A program made the translations under genes and the position numbers. This document shows, one piece after another, positions 27,557-36,702 of a stretch of DNA of 64,000 nt. Under the pieces are notes generated by a model that was not told the origin of the DNA, ran no database searches, and saw only the letters and a list, made by a program, of their open reading frames with translations. Every line of letters starts with the position of its first letter. The stretch's first letter is position 1. The DNA is from Cryomorpha sp963748925. GTDB taxonomy: Bacteria > Bacteroidota > Bacteroidia > Flavobacteriales_D > Cryomorphaceae. The stretch lies in the NCBI GenBank assembly GCA_963748925.1, contig CAVVKG010000009.1, positions 62,001 to 126,000 on the forward strand. The letters are read 5' to 3'.

Positions 27557-28372
27557 TCACTTTACAGTAAACCAATTATTTAATAGATTCTCTTTATTGT
27601 ACACCATCGGTTTGCCGGTGGTGTAATCATAAATTTCCTTGCCCGAAGCTTTCACAATAGCATGACCGGCAGCTGTATCCCATTCCATCGTGGGAGCATA
27701 CCGCGGATATATATCTGCACTCCCATCTGCCACCAGGCAAATTTTCAGTGAACTGCCCATACTTACTATGTTTAGCTCACCATGTTCTTTCTCTAATTTC
27801 TCCATCGCCTCAGCAGTTTCGGGAGATTTGTGTGATCGACTTCCTACCACGGTATAATTCTCACGTTTGAGATCTAATGGCAACTTTTTGCCAGCTGCCA
27901 TCCATGATTCCAGTTTTCCCTCTGGGTTAAAGCCTTCTATTCTATAGGCACCTTTTCCGGAAATACCGAAATACATTACCCCGGTTACCGGAACGTAAAT
28001 TACTCCAGCTATTGAAACACCATTTTCTATCAATGCAATATTTACGGTGAATTCTCCATTTCGCTTTACAAACTCCTTTGTACCATCAAGCGGATCGACC
28101 ATCCAGAAACGGTTCCACTCTTTGCGATCTCCAAACGGGATGCTTTTTCCCTCTTCGCTAAGGACAGGGTAGTCTGTGCTTTCCAGAGCAGCAGCAATAA
28201 CCTTATGCGCGGTTTTATCGGCAAGGGTTAGTGGACTATTGTCTTCTTTTTGCTCTACGGCAAATGGCGTATTATATACTTTCAATATTTCGAGTCCGGC
28301 GTAATACGATGCTTCAATAGCAATTTCCATTTCTCCGGATATATCCTTTTTCAAATTTGCTTCGCTGCTCAT
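27557..28372 (-). CDS. cysQ: 3'(2'),5'-bisphosphate nucleotidase CysQ
   Basis: This 271-residue Mg-dependent, Li-sensitive phosphatase of the inositol monophosphatase family hydrolyses PAP to AMP. Motifs: PVLSEEGKSIPFG, MVDPLDGTKEFVKRNGE with the metal-binding DPLDGT, and MEWDTAAGHAIVKASG near 228. It lies divergently 76 bases from cysC, so removal of PAP is encoded next to PAPS synthesis, which is functionally consistent. The start is the ATG at 28372. Confidence 0.94.
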   Translation of the reverse strand: MSSEANLKKDISGEMEIAIEASYYAGLEILKVYNTPFAVEQKEDNSPLTLADKTAHKVIAAALESTDYPVLSEEGKSIPFGDRKEWNRFWMVDPLDGTKEFVKRNGEFTVNIALIENGVSIAGVIYVPVTGVMYFGISGKGAYRIEGFNPEGKLESWMAAGKKLPLDLKRENYTVVGSRSHKSPETAEAMEKLEKEHGELNIVSMGSSLKICLVADGSADIYPRYAPTMEWDTAAGHAIVKASGKEIYDYTTGKPMVYNKENLLNNWFTVK

Positions 28373-28430
28373 GTTTTTGACTTGTGTAAAAAGTAATTCA
28401 AAGTAAAAGGGGTAAAAGTCGCATAATTAC

Positions 28431-28438
28431 TAAATTTG
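28431..28438 (+). promoter_or_regulatory. -7 box (TAAATTTG) for cysC-cysD-cysN
   Basis: TAAATTTG ends 10 bases before the cysC ATG (28449), in the divergent gap between cysQ and cysC. The leader would be only a few bases. Confidence 0.5.
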
Positions 28439-28448
28439 GCCTTGCTTT

Positions 28449-29057
28449 ATGGAAGAAAAGAAAGGCAATATATTTACATTTCACGATAAAGTGATCCAAC
28501 GCGTGGCTAAAGAAGAGCTTTTAGACCAGAATGCATACACAATATGGCTTACCGGACTCTCAGGCTCGGGAAAGACAACAATAGCTCAAATTCTCGAACT
28601 GGAATTGCACGAAGAAGGTTTTGCAACCATGTTGCTCGATGGAGATAATGTGCGTGATGGTCTTAACAGCAATCTGGATTTTACCGAATCGGGAAGAAAG
28701 GAAAATATACGCCGAATTGCAGAGGTTAACAAACTTTTTAACGACTGCGGTGTCATTACGATCAATTGTTTTGTGAGCCCCACAAATGAACTTCGTGAAA
28801 TGGCAAAGACCATTATCGGGAAAAAATACTTTTTAGAAATATTCGTCAACACCCCACTTGAAGAATGTGAAAAACGCGATGTAAAAGGGCTCTACGCCAA
28901 AGCTCGCGCCGGAAAGATTCCCAATTTTACAGGAATAAGTGCTGCTTTTGACATACCTGAAAATGCAGACCTCGTTCTATCAACTATGAATACAAAACCC
29001 GAAGTATCTGCCATGCAGCTGCTGGAGTTTATAAAACCCAAAATCTCAAAAAGCTAA
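28449..29057 (+). CDS. cysC: Adenylylsulfate kinase
   Basis: This 202-residue enzyme phosphorylates APS to PAPS. Walker A is GLSGSGKTT at 36-44, then LDGDNVRDGLNSNLDF near 63-78 (APS-kinase signature), the motif RRIAEVNKLF and FVSPTNELREMAK, and FVNTPLEECEKRDVKGLYAKARAG. The start ATG follows a -7 box. The stop shares bases with the cysD ATG (TAATG). It acts after CysD/CysN in sulfate activation. Confidence 0.95.
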   Translation: MEEKKGNIFTFHDKVIQRVAKEELLDQNAYTIWLTGLSGSGKTTIAQILELELHEEGFATMLLDGDNVRDGLNSNLDFTESGRKENIRRIAEVNKLFNDCGVITINCFVSPTNELREMAKTIIGKKYFLEIFVNTPLEECEKRDVKGLYAKARAGKIPNFTGISAAFDIPENADLVLSTMNTKPEVSAMQLLEFIKPKISKS

Positions 29058-29962
29058 TGCGCTCATATAGCTTAACCCATTTACGCGAACTAGAGTCGGA
29101 ATCGATTTATGTACTTCGCGAAGTAGCATCACAATTTGAAAACCCAGTGATGCTTTTTTCTGGCGGTAAAGATTCTATCGTGATGTTTCACCTTGCTAGA
29201 AAAGCTTTTTGGCCGGCAAAGGTCCCCTTTCCCTTGTTGCATATAGACACTGGCCATAATTTTCCGGAAACTATTGCTTTTCGCGATGCTCTGATTGAAA
29301 AAACGGGAGCTAAATTGCTTGTGGGTTCCGTTCAAACATCGATCGATGAAGGGAAAGTAGCTGAAGAAAAAGGAGTGAATGCCAGCAGAAATAGCCTGCA
29401 AACTTCGACATTATTAGACTCGATAGAAGCAGGAAAGTTTGACGCAGCCATGGGTGGCGGACGCCGTGATGAGGAAAAGGCAAGAGCCAAAGAGCGCTTC
29501 TTTAGCCACCGCGATGAGTTTAGCCAATGGGATCCCAAAAACCAACGCCCTGAGTTGTGGAATCTCTTTAATGGATTGAAAAGTCTTGGAGAGCATTTCC
29601 GTGTTTTTCCTATTTCAAACTGGACGGAAATGGACGTTTGGCAATATATTTTACAGGAGAACATTGAAATTCCATCCCTTTATTTATCCCACGAACGTCC
29701 AGTTCTGGAACGTGACGGGGTATTGCTCGCCGATACTGATGTGATAGAAAAGAAGCCCGGTGAGAAAAGTGAAAATCGTACCGTGCGCTTTAGAACAATA
29801 GGCGATATGACTTGCACAGGAGCTGTAGAATCAGAAGCAGATACGATAGCAAAAATCATTGAAGAAGTGTCGGCCACGCGCACCACCGAAAGAGGTGGAA
29901 GAAGCGACGATAAGCGAAGCGAAGCGGCAATGGAAGACAGAAAAAAACAGGGATACTTTTAA
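29057..29962 (+). CDS. cysD: Sulfate adenylyltransferase subunit 2
   Basis: This 301-residue enzyme is an ATP pyrophosphatase-fold protein that adenylylates sulfate with CysN. PP-loop: MLFSGGKDSIVMFHL near 31-45, followed by PLLHIDTGHNFPETI, GGGRRDEEKARAKER near 132-146, FPISNWTEMDVWQYI and the terminal GRSDDKRSEAAMEDRKKQGYF-type end of CysD. Length is normal. It is separated from cysN by only three bases. Confidence 0.96.
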   Translation: MRSYSLTHLRELESESIYVLREVASQFENPVMLFSGGKDSIVMFHLARKAFWPAKVPFPLLHIDTGHNFPETIAFRDALIEKTGAKLLVGSVQTSIDEGKVAEEKGVNASRNSLQTSTLLDSIEAGKFDAAMGGGRRDEEKARAKERFFSHRDEFSQWDPKNQRPELWNLFNGLKSLGEHFRVFPISNWTEMDVWQYILQENIEIPSLYLSHERPVLERDGVLLADTDVIEKKPGEKSENRTVRFRTIGDMTCTGAVESEADTIAKIIEEVSATRTTERGGRSDDKRSEAAMEDRKKQGYF

Positions 29963-29965
29963 ATT

Positions 29966-31237
29966 ATGACTAAGAAAGATGCTTATCTCGATATGGATCT
30001 CCTGCGGTTTACAACAGCTGGAAGTGTCGACGATGGAAAATCAACTTTAATAGGAAGAATGCTCTTCGACAGTAAAAGCATTTTTCAGGATCAGATAGAA
30101 GCTATAGAGCGCGCCAGTGCAAAGATGGGTGGAGAAGAAGGAATAAACCTCGCTCTACTTACCGACGGCCTCCGTGCCGAGCGGGAGCAAGGAATCACCA
30201 TTGATGTTGCCTATCGCTATTTTGCTACCCCAAAACGGAAATTCATTATTGCCGATACACCTGGCCACATTCAGTACACCAGAAATATGGTTACGGGTGC
30301 TTCTACAGCAAATCTGGCCATTATACTCGTAGATGCGCGTCATGGCCTTGTAGAACAAACTTGTCGCCATGCGTTTATTGCGTCTCTGCTTAAAATTCCA
30401 CACATCGTCTTTTGTATTAATAAGATGGATCTCGTGGATTATGATGAAGAGCGATATGAAGAAATACGTACTCAGCTCGAAGCTTTCTGCTCCAAGCTGG
30501 AGGTCAACGACATTCGCTTTATACCGATATCTGCCCTAAAGGGCGATAATGTTGTAAATAAGTCGGAGAAGATGGACTGGTACCAAGGTGGCACATTGAT
30601 GTATACTTTGGAGAACATACATATCTCGGGCGATTATAACCATGTTGATTGTCGCTTCCCGGTGCAATGCGTTATAAGACCACAAACCGATGAATTCCAC
30701 GATTATAGGGGCTATGCCGGCCGTATAGCCAGCGGTGTGTATAAGAAAGGGGATGAGGTGATGCTGTTGCCCTCAGGCTTTACCAGCAAAATAGCCTCTA
30801 TTAGTACCTTCGATGGCGAGATTGAGGAAGCCTTTGCGCCTATGAGCGTCACGATTGAAATTGAGGATGATTTAGATCTGAGCCGTGGCGACATGATTGT
30901 GCGTACCAACAATAAACCCACTGAAAGTCAGGATGTGGATCTGATGGTGTGTTGGATGAGCGAGAAGCCCCTTCAGCCAAATGGTAAATATGCTGTAAAA
31001 CACACCACAAGAGACGTGCGTTGCATCATAAAAGACATTAAGTACAAGGTGAATATCAATAATTTGCACCGTATTGAGGATGATAAGAAAATCGGTCTCA
31101 ATGATATCGCCCGTATCTCTATCCGCACCACCAAGCCTTTATTTTACGACAGATACTCCCGAAACCGAATTACGGGTAGTTTGATCTTAATTGATGAGGG
31201 TACCAATGAAACTGTTGGTGCTGGAATGATTATATAA
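29966..31237 (+). CDS. cysN: Sulfate adenylyltransferase subunit 1 (GTPase)
   Basis: This 423-residue GTPase drives sulfate adenylation with CysD. Translation-factor GTPase motifs: TAGSVDDGKSTLIGRML near 15-31, the switch region EREQGITIDVAYRYF, DTPGHIQYTRNM, and CINKMDLV. Beta-barrel domains 2 and 3 follow. It is shorter than the roughly 475-residue enterobacterial protein but intact, with no CysC fusion; a separate cysC is encoded first in the operon. A strong terminator follows. Confidence 0.95.
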   Translation: MTKKDAYLDMDLLRFTTAGSVDDGKSTLIGRMLFDSKSIFQDQIEAIERASAKMGGEEGINLALLTDGLRAEREQGITIDVAYRYFATPKRKFIIADTPGHIQYTRNMVTGASTANLAIILVDARHGLVEQTCRHAFIASLLKIPHIVFCINKMDLVDYDEERYEEIRTQLEAFCSKLEVNDIRFIPISALKGDNVVNKSEKMDWYQGGTLMYTLENIHISGDYNHVDCRFPVQCVIRPQTDEFHDYRGYAGRIASGVYKKGDEVMLLPSGFTSKIASISTFDGEIEEAFAPMSVTIEIEDDLDLSRGDMIVRTNNKPTESQDVDLMVCWMSEKPLQPNGKYAVKHTTRDVRCIIKDIKYKVNINNLHRIEDDKKIGLNDIARISIRTTKPLFYDRYSRNRITGSLILIDEGTNETVGAGMII

Positions 31238-31266
31238 AGAGATACTCATTTCAAAAATTAAAGCAT

Positions 31267-31297
31267 AAAAAAAGCATTCCTCAGGGAATGCTTTTTT
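31267..31297. terminator. Bidirectional rho-independent terminator
   Basis: AAAAAAGCATTCC (31268-31280) pairs with GGAATGCTTTTTT (31285-31297) around a TCAG loop. It ends cysCDN on the plus strand and the small lipoprotein gene on the minus strand. Confidence 0.92.
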
Positions 31298-31317
31298 AAT
31301 ATGATTAAATGGTGAAA

Positions 31318-31554
31318 TTACATTTCTTCCATTTCTTCTTCGATCTCTTCTGCACCGTCTTCCATATCATTTTTCAGAGTGTCAGCCGCATCTTCCATAG
31401 AATCTCCAGCTTCTTCCATCTCATCCATAAGATCATCAGTCATTTCATCTGCCTGCTCTTGAGCATTTTCGGTGTTTTCCTCCATTTTAGATTCATTGTC
31501 GCATGATCCCAATGCGAAAGCTACTAGTGCTAATACTACAAACGTCTTTTTCAT
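31318..31554 (-). CDS. Small very acidic lipoprotein
   Basis: This 78-residue protein begins MKKTFVVLALVAFALGSC, a lipoprotein signal with Cys at 18. The mature part is almost entirely Asp, Glu, Met and Ala with heptad-like spacing (DDLMDEMEEAGDSMEDAAD), so it is probably a helical or disordered acidic tail facing the periplasm. No family function is known. It is a single gene between two terminating regions; a good downstream terminator and clear signal support it being real. Confidence 0.8.
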   Translation of the reverse strand: MKKTFVVLALVAFALGSCDNESKMEENTENAQEQADEMTDDLMDEMEEAGDSMEDAADTLKNDMEDGAEEIEEEMEEM

Positions 31555-31629
31555 TTAATTTTTGTTAAGAGTTGAATTTAAGGGCGCAAAGCTAAGAAAA
31601 CATCGCTGAAATGCAAGAAAAATTTAAAT

Positions 31630-33474
31630 TCATTCTACGGTGACAGACTTCGCTAAATTCCTGGGCTGATCGACATTACAGCCACGCATTACAGCTATAT
31701 GATAACTTAGTAGCTGCAAAGGAATTACAGAAATAAGCGGCATCAGACACTCTTCCGTATCGGGAATTTCGATGGTATGATCGGCCATTTCTTTTATAAA
31801 CTCCTCTCCCTCCGTAATGATAGCAACGATTTTACCCTTTCTGGCCTTTACCTCCTGAATATTACTCACAATTTTTTCGTAAGCACCTGCTCGAGGAGCA
31901 ATTACAAAGGCTGGCATTTCTTCATCAATGAGTGCAATAGGTCCGTGCTTCATTTCTGCGGCAGGGTATCCCTCAGCGTGGATATACGAGATTTCTTTCA
32001 GCTTTAAAGCTCCTTCCAGTGCAACAGGGAAGTTATAGCCTCTACCCAGATAAAGCGCATTATGCACATCTTTATAGATTTCAGCTATGTACTTTATTTT
32101 GTCGTTTTGATCAAGCACCTTTTGAACCTTATCGGGAATAGAATCCAGCTCAATAAGCAATCTGTGGAAACGCGTATTCGTAATGGAACCTTTTTTGTGA
32201 GCTACGTGAAGCGCCATAAGTGTAAGCACCGTAACCTGAGCTGTGAACGCTTTTGTACTTGCTACCCCTATTTCAGGTCCGGCATGTGTGTAAGAACCTG
32301 CATGCGTAGCGCGCGGAATGGAAGATCCGATAACGTTACAAATACCAATTATCGTTGCTCCTTTTGATTTGGCAAGCTCGATGGCGGCAAGCGTATCGGC
32401 CGTTTCTCCTGATTGCGAAATGGCAATAACCACGTCATCTTCATAAATTACGGGGTTGCGGTATCTGAATTCTGACGCATATTCTACCTCAACAGGAATT
32501 CTCGCCAAATCTTCGAAAAGGTACTCGCCAACCAAGCCAGCATGCCAGCTGGTGCCGCATCCCAAAATGATAATTCGTTTAGCATTTACAAATTTCTGGA
32601 TATAATCTCTGATTCCTCCAAGTTCCACCTTGTCAGTATTGGGTCGCAGTCGCCCGCGCATGCTATCGCGGATTGATCGAGGCTGCTCATATATTTCCTT
32701 CAACATAAAATGCTCATATCCACCTTTTTCCAAAGCTTCTAATTGCATTTCCAATTCTTGTACATAGGGAGTTTTCTCCTGATTTTTGATATTCATCAGT
32801 TTAAATCCTTCTTCCCTGTCTATAATGGCAATCTCCTCATCATCAAGGTATACCACGTTTTTCGTATATTCCACAAATGGCGTAGCATCAGAGGCTATGT
32901 AATATTCTCCTTCTCCTATTCCCACTACGAGGGGACTCCCTTTTTTGGCTGCAATCAGCTGGTCTGGATTATCCTTTTCCATTACCACAATGGCATAGGC
33001 ACCAATCACCTCATTGAGTGCAATACGAACGGCTTCAAACAGGCTTACCTTTTCATTCTCTCTAATATCGCCTATCAAATGAATCAACACCTCGGTGTCT
33101 GTATCGCTAATGAAATGATGACCTCGTTTTTTAAGCTCCTCACGCAGGGGATTGTAATTCTCTATAATTCCATTGTGAATAATGACCATATTGCCATCTT
33201 CAGAACTATGTGGATGTGCATTTTCATCATTTGGAGGTCCGTGAGTGGCCCATCTTGTATGGCCTATACCCATATTTCCGTGCAAGGGCTCTGATGATTC
33301 TACCAATGCTTCGAGGCTAGAAACTTTTCCCTGGCATTTATGAATTACAATGCTGTCGTCTTGAAAAACGGCAATACCGGCACTGTCATAGCCACGGTAT
33401 TCAAGTCTTTTTAAGCCTTTTATAAGAATTGGGTATGCTTCTTTCGGGCCAATATATCCTACAATTCCACACAT
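31630..33474 (-). CDS. glmS: Glucosamine-fructose-6-phosphate aminotransferase (isomerizing)
   Basis: This 614-residue enzyme makes glucosamine 6-phosphate for peptidoglycan and lipid A. The N-terminal glutaminase starts MCGIVGYIG with nucleophile Cys2 exposed after Met removal, then RLEYRGYDSAGIAV and GHTRWATHG. Two SIS isomerase domains follow, with CGTSWHAGLVGEYL, SQSGETADT and EGALKLKEISYIHAEGYPAAEMKHGP. It ends in the conserved QPRNLAKSVTVE. Eight bases separate it from the DUF4270 gene upstream. No glmS ribozyme was seen. Confidence 0.97.
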   Translation of the reverse strand: MCGIVGYIGPKEAYPILIKGLKRLEYRGYDSAGIAVFQDDSIVIHKCQGKVSSLEALVESSEPLHGNMGIGHTRWATHGPPNDENAHPHSSEDGNMVIIHNGIIENYNPLREELKKRGHHFISDTDTEVLIHLIGDIRENEKVSLFEAVRIALNEVIGAYAIVVMEKDNPDQLIAAKKGSPLVVGIGEGEYYIASDATPFVEYTKNVVYLDDEEIAIIDREEGFKLMNIKNQEKTPYVQELEMQLEALEKGGYEHFMLKEIYEQPRSIRDSMRGRLRPNTDKVELGGIRDYIQKFVNAKRIIILGCGTSWHAGLVGEYLFEDLARIPVEVEYASEFRYRNPVIYEDDVVIAISQSGETADTLAAIELAKSKGATIIGICNVIGSSIPRATHAGSYTHAGPEIGVASTKAFTAQVTVLTLMALHVAHKKGSITNTRFHRLLIELDSIPDKVQKVLDQNDKIKYIAEIYKDVHNALYLGRGYNFPVALEGALKLKEISYIHAEGYPAAEMKHGPIALIDEEMPAFVIAPRAGAYEKIVSNIQEVKARKGKIVAIITEGEEFIKEMADHTIEIPDTEECLMPLISVIPLQLLSYHIAVMRGCNVDQPRNLAKSVTVE

Positions 33475-33481
33475 AATATGA

Positions 33482-34879
33482 TTAGAATTTGGTAAATGTA
33501 ACTACTAATTTTAAATTATTTGAAGGGTTTGAAGCATCCGGGTATTCTGCTCCATTAAGCACGACTCTATTAGCCGAACGGTTAGCATCCGTACTCACAA
33601 TCTCAAATCCATAATGCTCTCGCTCTCCGAGCAAAACTTGCTGTAAATAGCGTGAAATAATAAATTCATACACACCGTCCTCTTCATTGTAAAAACCATA
33701 GCTCGAGGGATTATCATTTTGTAGCGAATAAATCTTTCCATTCTCATCTCTCGGAAAGATCAATAATTGCTGCGGTGGTGTAAAAAGCGCCGCCTCAATT
33801 CCAAAAACGTCTCTTACAGGTAGTACGATTTTCGCTTTATTAATAGCAATACCCGCTGAATCTCTTAAATTTTCAATAAAAGGCAGATCGAGAAACAGCT
33901 TTGTACCAGCCGTCGATTGAACAAATAAGTCCTGCTTCCCAAATTCGGTGTTTCCTCTTAACTGCTCGGCCAAAGAAGTAACGCCATTAGCGTGTTCGTG
34001 GTCAAACTTATTGTATTTAGCTGAAGAGCTGCGGATTTCAAAACTGTATGAATATGATCTGGTGGTATCAGGCAAAACCGATCTGTAATACAACACCACT
34101 CTACTATCATCAGTAAAAGTATCAAAGGAAATGATTCCAGATTTGTTGGTGTTGAATCGTGTTTCGTCTACAGTTATATAAATACCCTTTATCAAAGATT
34201 CGAAAGTCGTGGGTGTCAAATCTCCAATTGCATCGGCTTCAAAAAAACGATTGGCAAAACTCTCGTCCAAAGGTATTCTCATTTCAGCAGGGTTGAACGA
34301 ATCACCTACCCTAACCGAATCTGTGGTATTTGGTTTTTGTCTGTTAGAACCCTCTTTTATGAGGTCGTTATCGACGTAATCTACGGGAGAATATTCGAAG
34401 TAATTTGAATCGACCGAAAGGCTGTCAGAAACTTCAAATACTTGAAAATACTGTTCTCCGAGACCTCCGTAAACACTTTTTGAGGAAGGATTGGTATTGC
34501 TATACAAGAAATAATCGAGAACCAGAACTACCGAATCGACTACAATATTATCGATTGTGGCACCATCGGGAATAAGATTTGGATTATTACTTGATAGCCT
34601 GAGCTGAGTAATGTGACCTGCTTTTGTAAATCCGAAAATCGGGTCGTTATAGGCACCCACTAATCCCGGACTTACGCGTTCAGTGCGTACGGAATCATCA
34701 AGCTGAGTATAGGCGACTATAGAAAAAGTGTCTACCTGATTGGTGGAGAGCAGATCGCTACCCGGTTGCAGCTCCAGGCCTAATTCTTCTTCAGGTTTTT
34801 CACAACCAGTCATCAGAAATGATATGGCTATAAAAAAGAGAGCGGCGCGCAAAAGCGGCCGCTGCAATTTAATATTCAT
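33482..34879 (-). CDS. DUF4270 family lipoprotein
   Basis: About 465 residues. The best start is the ATG at 34879, giving MNIKLQRPLLRAALFFIAISFLMTGC as a lipoprotein signal. The frame is open further upstream, but that part overlaps the previous gene. The mature start EELGLELQPGSDLL and segments such as DSVVLVLDY match the Bacteroidota DUF4270 family, which is of unknown role and probably beta-rich and surface or periplasm-facing. It lies between a starch-synthase-like gene (13 bases upstream) and glmS, a common neighbourhood in this phylum, hinting at envelope or sugar metabolism. Confidence 0.85.
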   Translation of the reverse strand: MNIKLQRPLLRAALFFIAISFLMTGCEKPEEELGLELQPGSDLLSTNQVDTFSIVAYTQLDDSVRTERVSPGLVGAYNDPIFGFTKAGHITQLRLSSNNPNLIPDGATIDNIVVDSVVLVLDYFLYSNTNPSSKSVYGGLGEQYFQVFEVSDSLSVDSNYFEYSPVDYVDNDLIKEGSNRQKPNTTDSVRVGDSFNPAEMRIPLDESFANRFFEADAIGDLTPTTFESLIKGIYITVDETRFNTNKSGIISFDTFTDDSRVVLYYRSVLPDTTRSYSYSFEIRSSSAKYNKFDHEHANGVTSLAEQLRGNTEFGKQDLFVQSTAGTKLFLDLPFIENLRDSAGIAINKAKIVLPVRDVFGIEAALFTPPQQLLIFPRDENGKIYSLQNDNPSSYGFYNEEDGVYEFIISRYLQQVLLGEREHYGFEIVSTDANRSANRVVLNGAEYPDASNPSNNLKLVVTFTKF

Positions 34880-34892
34880 AAGTAGAATAATC

Positions 34893-35723
34893 TTATTGTT
34901 CAGCAAGAACAGAGTTCTCTTCCAAAATTTCATCATAAAATTCACCATACGTTTTAACGCAAGATGCAGGATCGCAGTATGAAAGTTTGGCTTTATCGAA
35001 AGAGTTAACAGCATTTGTGATCTCTTCCGGTAGTTCTTTACTTCCCTCAACGACTGCATCGGAATATTTCAATGCAAGTTTAGTGAGATTCTCAAAATTA
35101 GGGTCGGTTAATTCAGAAAGATCTTCATCCGTAAACCCGTCAAATTTCAATTTTTCAATAACCTTCTTGTCCAAAGCACCCGTAAACCCTTTGTTATAGG
35201 CCGAGAAGACTACTTTAGATTCAGCAAAATGCGGATCGTCATTGTAGAATTTCTTAACATATAATGGCAGTAAAGAGGTAAACCATCCATGGCAATGGAT
35301 AATATCCGGAGCCCAGCCAAGCTTTCTTACCGTTTCTAAAACGCCACGACAAAAGAAGATTGAACGCTCATCGTTGTCTTTGAAGAATTTTCCAGACTTA
35401 TCGCTCAACACGGCTTTTCTTTGGAAATAGTCTTCGTTATCGATAAAATACACCTGCATACGTGCAGTAGGTATAGAAGCGACTTTTATAATTAAGGGGT
35501 GATCTGTGTCATTTACGACCAGATTCATTCCAGAAAGTCTGATTACCTCATGTAGCTGATGTCTTCTCTCGTTAATAGACCCATATTTGGGCATAAAAAC
35601 TCTGATTTCTTTTCCTTTCTCGTGGATTCCTTGCGGAAGATTGCGCGACACTTCAGACAATTCGCTTTTAGGCAGGAAAGGAGTTATTTCCTGCGATACA
35701 TACAAAACTCTCGGTTTCTTCAT
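34893..35723 (-). CDS. Short glycogen/starch-synthase-like protein (GT5 N-terminal domain only)
   Basis: About 276 residues beginning MKKPRVLYVSQEITPFLPKS (start 35723; the longer frame before it is not supported). Matching GT5 features are RVLYVSQEITPF, RVFMPKYG, the region VRKLGWAPDIIHCHGWFTSLLPLYVKKFY, and the FVLGFTGALDKK-like NKGFTGALDKK. The usual ADP-glucose loop KxGGLGDV is replaced by KSELSEV, and the second GT-B domain is missing, so synthase activity is doubtful. In Bacteroidota such short proteins commonly lie divergent from panC, as here. The function is not known. Confidence 0.75.
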   Translation of the reverse strand: MKKPRVLYVSQEITPFLPKSELSEVSRNLPQGIHEKGKEIRVFMPKYGSINERRHQLHEVIRLSGMNLVVNDTDHPLIIKVASIPTARMQVYFIDNEDYFQRKAVLSDKSGKFFKDNDERSIFFCRGVLETVRKLGWAPDIIHCHGWFTSLLPLYVKKFYNDDPHFAESKVVFSAYNKGFTGALDKKVIEKLKFDGFTDEDLSELTDPNFENLTKLALKYSDAVVEGSKELPEEITNAVNSFDKAKLSYCDPASCVKTYGEFYDEILEENSVLAEQ

Positions 35724-35752
35724 AAAATGTTGGGAATTGTTTAATACAGATG

Positions 35753-35760
35753 CAAAAATA
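35753..35760 (-). promoter_or_regulatory. -7 box (TATTTTTG) for the starch-synthase-like gene
   Basis: The minus strand reads TATTTTTG about 29 bases before the start at 35723, within the divergent gap with panC. Confidence 0.5.
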
Positions 35761-35793
35761 CAACCTTTTTCTCGCATTTTCAACTTAATGTTT

Positions 35794-35801
35794 TAGCTTT
35801 G
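35794..35801 (+). promoter_or_regulatory. -7 box (TAGCTTTG) for panC
   Basis: TAGCTTTG matches TAnnTTTG and lies about 50 bases before the panC ATG (35854), divergent from the box at 35753-35760. Confidence 0.5.
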
Positions 35802-35853
35802 GCGGCTTTTTGCGGTGTTAACCATAACCCCTACTACATCGCTTCTATCTGAT

Positions 35854-36702
35854 ATGCAAATACTTACGACTGCAAAGGAAATAAAGGATTATACCTCTAA
35901 ACGAAGGTTAAAAACTTTGAAAATAGGTTTTATTCCTACCATGGGGGCGCTTCATTCGGGACATATCAGCTTAATTGAGGCTTCGAAGAGGGAAAATGAT
36001 GTAACCATTTGTTCTGTTTTCGTAAATCCCACTCAGTTTAACGAGCCTGCTGATTTTCAGAATTATCCGCGTCAGATTGAGTCCGACCTTAAAATGCTGG
36101 AATCGGCAGGCTGTGATGCAGCATTTACACCACATGTAAATCAGGTTTACCCTGTGCCCGATACTACAATTTATGACCTTGGCGAGGTAGCTCTTAAATT
36201 AGAGGGCAAGCAAAGGCCCGGCCATTTCAATGGTGTGGCATCTGTGGTAAAGCGTTTTCTGGACCTTGTGCAGCCTCACAATGCCTATTTTGGATTGAAA
36301 GATTACCAGCAGTTTCTAGTGATCAAAAATCTAGCTGAGCAATACAACCTGAATGTAAATATCGTGGGTTGCCCCATTGTACGTGAAGATTCCGGTCTTG
36401 CCAAAAGCTCGCGAAATCAGTTGCTTTCAGCAGATAGTAAGCGCGTTGCAAGCGACATCTATAAAAGTCTTGAACTTGTAAAGAAATCCGCTTCCGAACA
36501 CGGCGTCAAAGAGTTAGCCAAAATAGGGTTAACCTATCTGGAATCAAAAGAAGGAATAGATCCGGAATATTTTGTGGTGGTTGATGCGCTTTCGCTTGAT
36601 GCTCCAACAGCTGGTGAAGATAATGGGCTTATCGCTCTGGTAGCTGCATGGGTTGACGGCGTTAGGTTGATTGATAATATGTTGTTTAAAACAACAAAGT
36701 AG
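35854..36702 (+). CDS. panC: Pantothenate synthetase
   Basis: This 282-residue enzyme condenses pantoate with beta-alanine using ATP. The frame opens earlier, but MQILTTAKEIKDY at 35854 is the natural start. Motifs: GFIPTMGALHSGHISLI with the HxGH-type nucleotide site, CSVFVNPTQFNEPADF, GKQRPGHFNGVASVVKRFLDLV, AYFGLKDYQQFLVI, and CPIVREDSGLAKSSRNQLLS. Length is normal. No panD gene follows in the next 340 bases, though a panC-panD order is common. Confidence 0.96.
   Translation: MQILTTAKEIKDYTSKRRLKTLKIGFIPTMGALHSGHISLIEASKRENDVTICSVFVNPTQFNEPADFQNYPRQIESDLKMLESAGCDAAFTPHVNQVYPVPDTTIYDLGEVALKLEGKQRPGHFNGVASVVKRFLDLVQPHNAYFGLKDYQQFLVIKNLAEQYNLNVNIVGCPIVREDSGLAKSSRNQLLSADSKRVASDIYKSLELVKKSASEHGVKELAKIGLTYLESKEGIDPEYFVVVDALSLDAPTAGEDNGLIALVAAWVDGVRLIDNMLFKTTK

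Noticed and set aside
31630..33500. Possible glmS ribozyme upstream of glmS
   Set aside because: Only 8 bases separate glmS from the preceding gene, so there is no room for a leader ribozyme.
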